Notes under the pieces: generated by a model
What the model saw: the letters and a program-made list of their open reading frames with translations, nothing else
Databases searched by the model: none
Told to the model about the DNA's origin: nothing
Made by a program: the position numbers and the translations under genes
Virus record (IMG/VR): IMGVR_UViG_3300045950_000330
Coordinates: 1-47,389 of that record
Reading direction: 5' to 3' (one strand)
Length of the DNA stretch: 47,389 nucleotides
Origin: a virus
Part shown: piece after piece, positions 6,580 through 14,394 of the stretch
Layout: every line of letters starts with the position of its first letter
How positions within the stretch are numbered: position 1 is the stretch's first letter

Positions 6580-7806
6580 TCAATATTTGATGCAGGCAAG
6601 CTTGGACACGTTGCGCGGGCGCGTCTCGGCGCCGCCCGTGTTGCCGATGGTGGTGGAAACGGACACGTTTGTTGGGTCCATATATCTATCCCCCCCGAAT
6701 ATATATCCATATGTGCCCCATGTATCATTCTTGACGGGGACGCCGTTACTGTAGCTAACGGACGACGATGCAGTGTGATCGTGCGACCGCAATTCATCCG
6801 CCTGCCTCGCGCCCAACAATCGACCACTATCGACGCCGCGCCCGTCATCGAGCCCGCGCACGAATTCGCCGCGACTGTCGGGGATGCGGAACGTCGTCGA
6901 TCCGTCGCCGGACGAAAACGCGCCCCAATCGCCGGCGGCCCATGCCGCCTCGGACACGACTCGCCCGGATGCCTGCGCATAAGCCCACAAGGCGGAAAAA
7001 TCACCGCGCGACACCAAGGCCCCATTCTCTTTCAGAAATCCGGCCGGCGCGGCGGTGCCGTTGACCCAGATCGTCGTACCGACCGGGATGCCGCCGGCGG
7101 GCGGCAGGTTGATCAATTGCGATCCGTCAACGCCCGGCAGCTTACCGCCGGCGTCAAGCTGCACAAGATTTCCGGCGGCCGTGCCGGCATTGAGCAAAGC
7201 CGCCGTACCGAGGGCCAGCGCCGAGCGCGCGGCGGCGGCGTCGGCGGCGCCGAGCAGCGACAGCATGAACGCCGACACCGCCGACAAATCCAGCTTGTCG
7301 CCGAGCGCGCCCAAGATCGTTGCGGCGAAATCCGGATCGTCGCCGAGCGCGGCGGACAATTCCGCCAGCGTATCGAGCGCCGCAGGCGCCGCCCCGACCA
7401 GATCGGCGAGCGCGGCGTGAACGAATGCGGTCGTGGCGAGGCGCGCGGAACTGTCCGCAACGGCGGCGGTCGGCGCGGTCGGCGTGCCGGTCAATGCCGG
7501 ACTGTCGATCGGCGCGAGGCCGGAGAGATCGGCCGTGGCCGCCGCGCCGATCGCGGCGCGGAACGCGGCGGAATCCGCGACGGTCATCAGCGTGCGCAGA
7601 AAGGCCGTCACAGGCTGCGCCTCGGCCGACGTGGGCGAGGTGAAAACCGGAAACACATTCGCGCTCGGCGCCACCTGATCGAGCGCCGCGAGCGCGCCCG
7701 TCATCGCGACGTGATGCGAATCGTTCCAATTGGACGGCTGCACCTGATCGGCGCGGTCGCTATCCAGCGCCGTCGAAACCTTCTTGTGCCTGATCTCGAT
7801 TGGCAT
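6580..7806 (-). CDS. Tail fibre protein with tail-collar domain
   Basis: A 408-residue protein. MPIEIRHKKVST and PSNWNDSHH form a short attachment head. A long Ala/Asp-rich repetitive shaft (about 95-235) contains repeated LTGTPTAPTA, DSSARLATTAFV and LGDDPDFAATILGALG segments of the trimeric fibre type. The C-terminal part holds a phage tail-collar domain: PVGTTIWVNGTAAPAGFLKENGALVSR, TTFRIPDSRGEFVRGLDDGRGVDSGR, then ETRPRNVSKLACIKY at the tip. It should recognise the host surface. Sequence on either side of YGYIFGGDRYMDP is less GC-rich than the shaft, as is common for exchanged receptor-binding tips. Fibre assembly gene follows directly. Confidence 0.85.
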   Translation of the reverse strand: MPIEIRHKKVSTALDSDRADQVQPSNWNDSHHVAMTGALAALDQVAPSANVFPVFTSPTSAEAQPVTAFLRTLMTVADSAAFRAAIGAAATADLSGLAPIDSPALTGTPTAPTAAVADSSARLATTAFVHAALADLVGAAPAALDTLAELSAALGDDPDFAATILGALGDKLDLSAVSAFMLSLLGAADAAAARSALALGTAALLNAGTAAGNLVQLDAGGKLPGVDGSQLINLPPAGGIPVGTTIWVNGTAAPAGFLKENGALVSRGDFSALWAYAQASGRVVSEAAWAAGDWGAFSSGDGSTTFRIPDSRGEFVRGLDDGRGVDSGRLLGARQADELRSHDHTASSSVSYSNGVPVKNDTWGTYGYIFGGDRYMDPTNVSVSTTIGNTGGAETRPRNVSKLACIKY

Positions 7807-7911
7807 CGCACACTCTCAATATGTGGGAATCTGGCGCGCAGGCGCCGGCGAAAGATCGGAAAACGCGCCGGCGCGCAAGGAACGCGCGGGCTACGGCGAC
7901 GAGACGCGCCA

Positions 7912-9072
7912 CTAAGCGGTGCGAATAATCGCGAAACTGATATTCTCGGGGTTCGCTTGACCGACGAAAGACGATCCGCCATCGCCGGCAACATCAAAGA
8001 TGACGTTAAAGCTGTTTATAGTCTTAGATACCGCATATAACGGACGACCGGCGACAATCAGACGATCGGATTGGCTTCCGTCAGGCAAGGTGTCTTTCAC
8101 GGTGTACGCGCCTTGCACCGAACCGAGAATTGCATAGTTTGTATCAGGTTGCGGCGTTGCAAACGTGAACGTAGTCGGAGACGTGCCACCAAGCCACGGG
8201 AACGTACCTCCGATCGCTACCCCCGCGAAATACCCGCCAATGATCGGATAATAGCCGGAATTTGGAGCGACCAACCCGGCGACAACACGCCACTGGTTGG
8301 TAACGTATTCCAGCGTCACCACGTCGCCAGCAAACGCATAACCGCTCGCGAATCCGGCCGCATTGCGAACCGGAACCGCTCCCAAACCGTTCACATTGAG
8401 CGTGGTTGCATTGGCAAGGTTGATGTTTGCTGGCAATTTAATTGACACAAAAGTGCCATCCCCAATACCGACAATAGCCGGAGTGAACGCCGCGACCAGA
8501 TCGGTTGCCGTTCCGGTCGCCTCCACATACGGAATTTTGAACCAGTTACCGCCTTCGGTGGCGGACAGAGCGATATGCTGAAAAACACCGCCGAGATAAG
8601 CCAGCAACGCATATTGCCCGGCGATCAGGTCGCCGGCCGCAAGTGCGGCGCCGTTGCGCCGGCGAATCGGCGCGGGCGGCAAACCGTTGCACGCGATCGT
8701 CGCGGCGCCCGTATTGGTCGCGGCGACCTTCACACCGAGCAACAGACCGTCATAGAGCGTGCGCACCGGCGGCGAAAAAGACGCAACGAGATTGTCAGGC
8801 GCGCCGGTGTCGGGCGCATAGCGAACGGCGATCGCCTGCATCGCGCGCCACAGCATATCGTCGTTGCCGTCCGCCAAAATGTCGGCGGAGGAGATCGCAA
8901 CGCGCAACTGCGCGAGCACGTCGTTGAGAAAATCGGCGCCGATCGGCGTGCCGTCCTCGGACAACGGCGACGAACAGTCGCGAAACCACGTCGCCGTCGA
9001 TCCGCGCACGATCGAACGCGCGGGCCGAACGGTGACGGCATTTGCGTTGGCCGGACCAAGAATATCAGTCAT
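7912..9072 (-). CDS. Putative tail fibre/receptor-binding protein
   Basis: A 386-residue protein with an N-terminal helical segment (FLNDVLAQLRVAISSADILADGNDDMLWRAMQAIA) like that of phage fibre proteins that follow gp48-type baseplate genes. A beta-rich, Gly/Asn/Thr-rich body follows with repeated ATNTGAATIACNGLP and LANATTLNVNGLGAVPVR motifs typical of fibre shafts. The C-terminal third is less GC-rich with aromatic and Gly residues, consistent with a receptor-binding tip. It starts 13 bases after the gp48-like gene. The 105 bases downstream (7807-7911) hold no gene, only GC-rich self-complementary sequence. Confidence 0.6.
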   Translation of the reverse strand: MTDILGPANANAVTVRPARSIVRGSTATWFRDCSSPLSEDGTPIGADFLNDVLAQLRVAISSADILADGNDDMLWRAMQAIAVRYAPDTGAPDNLVASFSPPVRTLYDGLLLGVKVAATNTGAATIACNGLPPAPIRRRNGAALAAGDLIAGQYALLAYLGGVFQHIALSATEGGNWFKIPYVEATGTATDLVAAFTPAIVGIGDGTFVSIKLPANINLANATTLNVNGLGAVPVRNAAGFASGYAFAGDVVTLEYVTNQWRVVAGLVAPNSGYYPIIGGYFAGVAIGGTFPWLGGTSPTTFTFATPQPDTNYAILGSVQGAYTVKDTLPDGSQSDRLIVAGRPLYAVSKTINSFNVIFDVAGDGGSSFVGQANPENISFAIIRTA

Positions 9073-9085
9073 ATGCTCGTTCCTC

Positions 9086-9808
9086 TCAGACCGTCACATA
9101 ATCGATCTCGACATGCGCCGGCGCGATGCGGTTTATCAAACATTTTAGGGCCGAAATATCCTCCGGCTCCGGACACGTAATGGCGTTGCCGGCCCGCAGC
9201 CGGCCCGCCAACGGCGGCGCATGGCGGACGCGCGCCTCGAATGCCGGGCTTTCCGCCAGATGCACGACCAATGTCAGTCTGGCGCCGCGCGCGGTGCCGG
9301 CGCGGGCGTTGCCGGCGCGGGCGCAACCCGTCTGCGAGCCGCAGGCGCGCGTCCAATCGACGCAATCGACCGTCCATCCGGCGCGCGCGACGATGGCATT
9401 GAAATACTCGCAACGCGCGCCGCCGAGCGCCGCCACTTTTGCGCACAAATCGGGGAACGGATCGCACGGATCGGGTAAGCCGTATTCGGCCAGCCACAAA
9501 TCATGCGTCTCGCGATGCGTCGCGCACCAGAACTCAAGACGCAAATCGCATGTCCGGCGCGCGAGATAGGCGAACACGTCGGCGACCGATCGCCAGAATC
9601 GCCACAGCACCGACCCCTTGCGCTCGCGCACGCTGAACGCCTCCGGATCGAACGCATGGTCGGCAAAGCCGCCGTCGATCGGAGCGACGGGGCCGCCGGC
9701 CTGACTTTGCCATGCGCGGCCGCGCGGCAAAAGCGCGAGCGCGGACTCCATGATCTCGCCGGCGGTCGGGCATCGATACGGCCCCGGCCGCGATCCCGCG
9801 CAGGTCAT
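9086..9808 (-). CDS. Mu gp48-like baseplate protein (YmfQ/DUF2313)
   Basis: A 240-residue protein. The opening region SALALLPRGRAWQSQAGGP and then LWRFWRSVADVFAYLARRTCDLRLEFW, THRETHDLWLAEYGLPDPCDPF and FNAIVARAGWTVD match the YmfQ/DUF2313 family (Mu gp48, P2 gpI-like role), which joins the baseplate to the fibres. The C-terminus ALKCLINRIAPAHVEIDY is also typical. ATGA overlap with the gp47-like gene indicates coupled translation. A Cys/Ala/Gly-rich middle (SQTGCARAGNARAGTARGA) is unusual for the family and may be an insert. Confidence 0.8.
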   Translation of the reverse strand: MTCAGSRPGPYRCPTAGEIMESALALLPRGRAWQSQAGGPVAPIDGGFADHAFDPEAFSVRERKGSVLWRFWRSVADVFAYLARRTCDLRLEFWCATHRETHDLWLAEYGLPDPCDPFPDLCAKVAALGGARCEYFNAIVARAGWTVDCVDWTRACGSQTGCARAGNARAGTARGARLTLVVHLAESPAFEARVRHAPPLAGRLRAGNAITCPEPEDISALKCLINRIAPAHVEIDYVTV

Positions 9809-10914
9809 GCCCCACCCGCGAATGTGACGCTGCCCAATGTCGCGATCGCCCCCGCAGAAATCCCAACGTCGCCTGCGGGGCTTGCAATCTCATGCCGCGT
9901 CTCGCCGGCCGCGTTCGCAACGGCCTGCCAAATCCACGAGCGCGAAAACGTCTCCGGCGTCGCCAGAAACGGCATGCCGCCGTGCGGCTGATCGGAGCCG
10001 GCGACGCGCGACAGACGACGGAACATGCCGCGCAACTCCGCTACCACGGTCGCACGCATTGCGGATGTGTCCGGCGACAGGCCGGCGATCTCGATGTCAA
10101 CCGGATGCGCCGCAGGCGCGGACACCGTCACGATGGCGCCGGACGGCCGCAATGTCTCGATATGATCCCGGACCCGCGCAATTTCGGCCTCCGGCGCAAG
10201 CCCGTGCTCATAAAGATCGTCCATCAGGACGAAAACCCGCACCGTACCCGGTCCCTGCCACAACCTTTCGACGAACACACGAGTCACCCCGGACACCGCC
10301 TGCGCCCACATCACATAATCGGCCGCAGAACCTCCGTGCGGCGGATAGCGCTTGCGAAACAGGATGCGCGCGCGGAAGGACTCATCGTCCTCGATATCGG
10401 CGCCGCCCGCAATTCCCGACGGCGCAACCTCCGCAAGCGCCGCGCCGGTCACGCCGGACACGATTTCAAGCGGCGTTCCGGCGATCGCCGAAGTCGCCTT
10501 GCCGTCCGACATCGCAACCACATCGATATCGAGATCGCCGGCCGACAACCGCTGACCCGCAACGAGCGCGCGATAATCCTGACCGTCGGCGCGGCGGAAC
10601 ACGGCCCCCGGCGCGACCGTGAGCGCGCCTTGCGCCGAGATGCGCACGGCGCCGCGCGCCGGCTGTGCCGGGCGGCGCGCCAACCCCAACTCCTCGCCAT
10701 GCAGATCGAGGTTCTCCGAGTCCGCCGTGAGCGCGAATTTCTGCCTGGCCGTGTAATCGATGAAACCGAACGCCTCATGCGTCATGCCGGCAATCACCTT
10801 GGCGGTCGGGTTGATGTTGTTCGGCCACAGCCAAGCATCCGATCCTGGCAAATGCGCGCGGAAGGACCGGCGGGCGCGCGCGACCAGATCGACAAGCGAC
10901 GGGATTTGAAACAT
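9805..10914 (-). CDS. Baseplate J-like protein (Mu gp47 type)
   Basis: A 369-residue protein of the baseplate J family, which forms the baseplate wedge. Family landmarks are MFQIPSLVDLVARARRSFRAHLPGSD, TARQKFALTADSENLDLHGEELGLAR, PLEIVSGVTGAALAEVAPSGIAGGADIEDDESFRARIL and PPHGGSAADYVMWAQAVSGVTRVFVERLWQGPGTVRVFV. Order in the tail operon (gp46, gp47, gp48) matches Mu. It overlaps the next gene by four bases and follows gp46 by three. Confidence 0.92.
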   Translation of the reverse strand: MFQIPSLVDLVARARRSFRAHLPGSDAWLWPNNINPTAKVIAGMTHEAFGFIDYTARQKFALTADSENLDLHGEELGLARRPAQPARGAVRISAQGALTVAPGAVFRRADGQDYRALVAGQRLSAGDLDIDVVAMSDGKATSAIAGTPLEIVSGVTGAALAEVAPSGIAGGADIEDDESFRARILFRKRYPPHGGSAADYVMWAQAVSGVTRVFVERLWQGPGTVRVFVLMDDLYEHGLAPEAEIARVRDHIETLRPSGAIVTVSAPAAHPVDIEIAGLSPDTSAMRATVVAELRGMFRRLSRVAGSDQPHGGMPFLATPETFSRSWIWQAVANAAGETRHEIASPAGDVGISAGAIATLGSVTFAGGA

Positions 10915-10917
10915 GGT

Positions 10918-11472
10918 TTAGCGGCCCACTTGCTGCCAGATCAGATCAAAGCGACGATCGAACGCGATCGCGCCGTCGCGGCCGTAAAGCCGCACCAAGA
11001 GATCGAGACGGTTGCGAATCTCGTAAACGGTCGCCTCGGCCTCGACGCGGACGACGGCGCCCTGCACAACAAGCGGCGCCAGCGCCTCGTTGGCGAATTG
11101 CTCGGCCCATCGCGCGATCGAGACGCCTTGCACGGTCAGCGGCGCGCGCTCCAGAAGCCACAAATGCGATCCCATTTCGGACTCGCCGAGATCGCCGCGC
11201 ACGTCTACGCCGTCGCCCCACCAGCCGCGCGGATCGCCGTCGGCGAGATAGAACAGAGGATGCGAGGGATCGATCCGGCGATCGGTAAACAGCGCCAGCG
11301 TGACGGCGGTGGCGAGCGCGGCTTTCGCGCGCAGGCCGCCGACGTTCGACGTTTCGTCGGCCTCGGCCAGCGCCCAATCGGCGCAACCGTCGTGCGGTTG
11401 CCAGACCGAATCCCACAAGAGAAACGGATCGGGATCGCAGCCCTCGGATACGCGGATCAACGGATCGGCCAT
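10918..11472 (-). CDS. Mu gp46-like baseplate protein
   Basis: A 184-residue protein of the phage GP46 family. LLWDSVWQPHDGCADWALAEAD, LRAKAALATAVTLALFTDRRIDPSHPLFYLADGDPRGWWGDGVD and SHLWLLERAPLTVQGVSIARWAEQFANEALAPLV are characteristic. It is the LysM-free counterpart of the P2 gpW wedge protein. The ATG at 11472 is preferred over GTG at 11475 because GAGG lies eight bases upstream. It sits between gp45- and gp47-like genes as in Mu. Confidence 0.9.
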   Translation of the reverse strand: MADPLIRVSEGCDPDPFLLWDSVWQPHDGCADWALAEADETSNVGGLRAKAALATAVTLALFTDRRIDPSHPLFYLADGDPRGWWGDGVDVRGDLGESEMGSHLWLLERAPLTVQGVSIARWAEQFANEALAPLVVQGAVVRVEAEATVYEIRNRLDLLVRLYGRDGAIAFDRRFDLIWQQVGR

Positions 11473-11481
11473 CACTCAACC

Positions 11482-12039
11482 TCAATCCAGACGGGCAAAA
11501 ACAACATCGGACGGGCCGGACTCCGTCATAACCTTGAAGGGCGCATCCTCGATTGCCGACTTGACCGCGAGATCAACGCGGCCTGGCCGGATGCGAATCC
11601 ATCGGCCATCGACACCGATCGCGACGGATTCCGTCGCCTCGATCTTGATCGTCGTCGCGTTGCGGATCGTGACGGGCTTGCCGCCGGCGTCCCATACATT
11701 CTCATCCTTGATGAGCTTGATGATCTTGCCGCCCGCGTCATAGAGCGCAGCGCCGCCGGCCGGCAGGCTTTTCGGCCGATGGTCCTTATGCTCGAAACCA
11801 AGGCCGAGCATGCGATCCGATCTGCCGGACAGCGCAAGAAAGAGTCCCTCAGACCCCTCCGGCGGATGCGAGGTGAAGCCGTGCGGCTGCGCGCGGTACA
11901 CATCTTCAGGCTGTTCGGCCGCAAGGCCGCGCATGCGCTTGATGATTTGTTGCGTGCCGCTATCGTCAACCTCAAGCAACGTCGCGCGCCGCAAGGTTGC
12001 AAGCGTCGCGTCGCGTCCTTCCGGCGCCCACCAATCCAT
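11482..12039 (-). CDS. Mu gp45-like baseplate spike protein
   Basis: A 185-residue protein of the Mu gp45 family, an OB-fold and beta-helix trimer at the tail tip that punctures the outer membrane (role of P2 gpV). Landmarks are LLEVDDSGTQQIIKRMRGLAAEQPEDVYRAQPHGFTSHP, SDRMLGLGFEHKDHRPKSLPAGGAALYDAGG and the repetitive C-terminal beta-helix GKPVTIRNATTIKIEATESVAIGVDG. The ATG at 12039 avoids overlap with the preceding stop and begins at the family's normal place (MDWWAPEG). A membrane-piercing HxH iron-binding tip was not seen. Confidence 0.88.
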   Translation of the reverse strand: MDWWAPEGRDATLATLRRATLLEVDDSGTQQIIKRMRGLAAEQPEDVYRAQPHGFTSHPPEGSEGLFLALSGRSDRMLGLGFEHKDHRPKSLPAGGAALYDAGGKIIKLIKDENVWDAGGKPVTIRNATTIKIEATESVAIGVDGRWIRIRPGRVDLAVKSAIEDAPFKVMTESGPSDVVFARLD

Positions 12040-12041
12040 GA

Positions 12042-13103
12042 TCAATCCTTGCCGGCGTCGGTTTGCCACGCCCCGCCTGATTTGCCGCCCTTTCCGCCCT
12101 TACCCTTGTAGGCGCGCGGATCGACAAGGCCGAGCGCGGTCAGGCTTCCGGCCTCGCGCGATTGCGTGAATGTCACGCTCTCGATCAGCATGACTTGCGC
12201 GATATCCGCAAACGGGGACTCCACGAAAACGCCGTACCCCGGATGCCAGATTTTCCCGGCGTCGTCGCGAAATCCCTGCACCGTTACGCTGGCCTTGAGC
12301 GCCGATCCGGCCTCACGATCGCGACGATGATCGGCGCGCTTCTTCGCGATCTTCTTAGTCGTGTCGTCGTCTTGCAAAAGAATCAGTGGGCGATTGCGCC
12401 CGATCGCGCCGTCTTGCGAAACAGCCTCGATTTCGATAGCGTCCCTGCCGTGCCCGATGGCGCGCTGGCCGCGCACGATCACCTTGGAATGCCGGCCGCT
12501 CCAATTGTGATCTGCCTCGATCGCCTTGATATTGACGCCCTCGATCAGCCCGCCGGCATGCATCCCCTGCAGCCCGTTGGTAACGAGCATGCGGCCGTCC
12601 GGCTCGCCGGTGATCGTCATTTGTTGCTTGCGGCACAGCTTTTCGCCGCAACGAAACACCGTCTCGCCGGGCGTCAGACGGTAATTCTCTATCCTTTCGA
12701 GATGGCGATTGGTAACGACGCCGACGCCGGCGCGATCGAGTTCCCGCATGATCTCGACCGGCGTCTTGTTCTTGAACTGCCCAGTCGGATGGTCGGCAGA
12801 GGAGTCGATCAAATCCTGACCTTTGCCGCGCCCCGACACGACGATCCGCGCCTCCGCATGTTCGGACAAGCGCGGCTGATAGCGATCGACGTAGCCGCGA
12901 CAAACCAGATCGCCGTTAAACAGGATATCGACCGGCGTACCGGCCTTGAACGCCCAGGCCGTCACGAAAGGTCCGCCTTCGGCCGCCACCGTGAGACGGA
13001 AGGATCGCGCCGCCTCGTTATAGGCCGCGCGCACCTCGGCATCGACAAAGGCCGACCATACCGCTCCGCCGGCGGCGATCGTAACGATCTCCGGACCCAT
13101 CAT
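12042..13103 (-). CDS. Mu gp44/late-control-D-like tail hub protein
   Basis: A 353-residue protein of the Mu gpP (gp44)/P2 gpD family, forming the hub ring between tube and spike. Typical parts are the DAEVRAAYNEAARSFRLTVA beta-rich opening, TPVDILFNGDLVCRGYVDRYQPRLSEHAEARIVVSGRGKGQDLIDSSADHPTGQFKN and FTQSREAGSLTALGLVDPRAYKG near the end. The extreme C-terminus is Gly/Lys-rich (GKGGKGGKSGG), likely flexible. It starts with two consecutive ATG codons; the first is used. Confidence 0.88.
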   Translation of the reverse strand: MMGPEIVTIAAGGAVWSAFVDAEVRAAYNEAARSFRLTVAAEGGPFVTAWAFKAGTPVDILFNGDLVCRGYVDRYQPRLSEHAEARIVVSGRGKGQDLIDSSADHPTGQFKNKTPVEIMRELDRAGVGVVTNRHLERIENYRLTPGETVFRCGEKLCRKQQMTITGEPDGRMLVTNGLQGMHAGGLIEGVNIKAIEADHNWSGRHSKVIVRGQRAIGHGRDAIEIEAVSQDGAIGRNRPLILLQDDDTTKKIAKKRADHRRDREAGSALKASVTVQGFRDDAGKIWHPGYGVFVESPFADIAQVMLIESVTFTQSREAGSLTALGLVDPRAYKGKGGKGGKSGGAWQTDAGKD

Positions 13104-13119
13104 TGCGTGTCAGCCCACG

Positions 13120-14379
13120 TCACCTCGACAGCGCCGCGAATTTCGCCGGCACGAAAGCCGGATGCCGCACGCGATTGCGATCGACGATCTCGCGATCGCG
13201 CAGCGGGTCTGCATAAAGCCGCCACGCCCAATACAGCGCCGGCATCTGCCGCGCCGCCTCGATCTCGATCACCGGCGCCAGATCGTTGATCAGGCGCGAG
13301 AGATATTCGGCGACGCGGCCCTGCAGATCGGCGATCGCAAGGTAAAGCGCGGCATTCTCGGCGCCGGTCGTGTTCGCCATTTCGCGCTCGAAACGCTCGG
13401 ACACTTCGGCGCGCGCCGAGACGCCGTCAGGCCGACTCTTGTAGACGCGCCGGATCACGGCCTCGGAGAAAGCCGTCAACGCGGCGAGACGGGCGACGCG
13501 GGCGAGCGCATCGGCACTGGCCTGCGCCGGTGCGGGCGCAAGATAGGCGGGTGCGGAGGCGGCGTTGATTTCGGCAAGCTCGACCATCGCGCGCGCGGCC
13601 GATTCCGGTGCAAGCGCGTCGCCGAGATCGCGCGTCGCGGCAACGATGGCGTGCGCGAGCGCGGGCGGCCCGCCGCCGGCGGAAAAATCGGCCGACAAAC
13701 CGGCGCGGGCGAGAAAGGCCGACACGTCGTCCTCCGGCGGCGCCGGCGCGAGCAAGGCCGGCGCATAGTCCACGATCGCGGACACCCGATCGCGCACCCT
13801 GGCCGACACTTCCGGATCGGCGGCATAGGCGAGCCGCGCGGCGTCGATCGCGGCGGCCGCCGATTCCGCACGCTCGATCGCCGCGTCGATCGCATAATCG
13901 GCGGCGGCGGCCTGCGACGGCAGGGTGCCGGCCAGCGCATCCGCCACGCGATCGGCGGCGGCGTGGACGAGATGCGACAGGAACGGGATCGAGATGATCG
14001 CCGATCCCGCGCCGGCGCGCACAAACTTGACCTGAAACGCGGCATAGCCGAGCTTGTCGCGCTCGTGATGCCGGCGAAACGTCTGGCAATGCACAAGGAC
14101 CGGGCCGGCAAGCGGCACGACCAGCGTCGCCGGCCCGCGCGCGGCAAGCGCGGCGGCGAAGGCGGCGGCCAGTCGATCGGCATCGTCGCCATGCACATAG
14201 GCCGCGCCCTCGTAAAAGCGCGGTTCCTCGCCCAAATCCTCGATATAAGGACTGTCGCGGTGTGGGAATTTATGAATGACGATCCCGCGCCCGCCATCCT
14301 CATCGTCGCTCTCGAAGTAGAATTGAAAGCCCCGATAGGAGGCCGGCCACAGAGTCGACAGCCAGTCTCTGCACTGCAT
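13120..14379 (-). CDS. Mu gp43-like protein (DNA circularisation N-terminal domain)
   Basis: A 419-residue protein. The first 95 residues (WLSTLWPASYRGFQFYFESDDEDGGRGIVIHKFPHRDSPYIEDLGEEPRFYEGAAYVHGDDAD) match the DNA-circularisation N-terminal domain family. Despite that name, Mu gp43 is a tail/baseplate protein. The rest is Ala-rich and helical with a C-terminal segment IADLQGRVAEYLSRLINDLAPVIEIEAARQMPALYWAWRLYADPLRDREI seen in the family. It lies between the tape measure and hub genes as in Mu. Confidence 0.85.
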   Translation of the reverse strand: MQCRDWLSTLWPASYRGFQFYFESDDEDGGRGIVIHKFPHRDSPYIEDLGEEPRFYEGAAYVHGDDADRLAAAFAAALAARGPATLVVPLAGPVLVHCQTFRRHHERDKLGYAAFQVKFVRAGAGSAIISIPFLSHLVHAAADRVADALAGTLPSQAAAADYAIDAAIERAESAAAAIDAARLAYAADPEVSARVRDRVSAIVDYAPALLAPAPPEDDVSAFLARAGLSADFSAGGGPPALAHAIVAATRDLGDALAPESAARAMVELAEINAASAPAYLAPAPAQASADALARVARLAALTAFSEAVIRRVYKSRPDGVSARAEVSERFEREMANTTGAENAALYLAIADLQGRVAEYLSRLINDLAPVIEIEAARQMPALYWAWRLYADPLRDREIVDRNRVRHPAFVPAKFAALSR

Positions 14380-14394
14380 GATCGGATTAACTCG

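Noticed and set aside
9892-12111. Very long open frame on the + strand (also 13162-16437, 17394-19025, 20935-22755, 30905-33139)
   Set aside because: All lie antisense to well-recognised minus strand phage genes, are rich in Arg/Ala/His as expected for shadow frames in GC-rich DNA, and show no domains.
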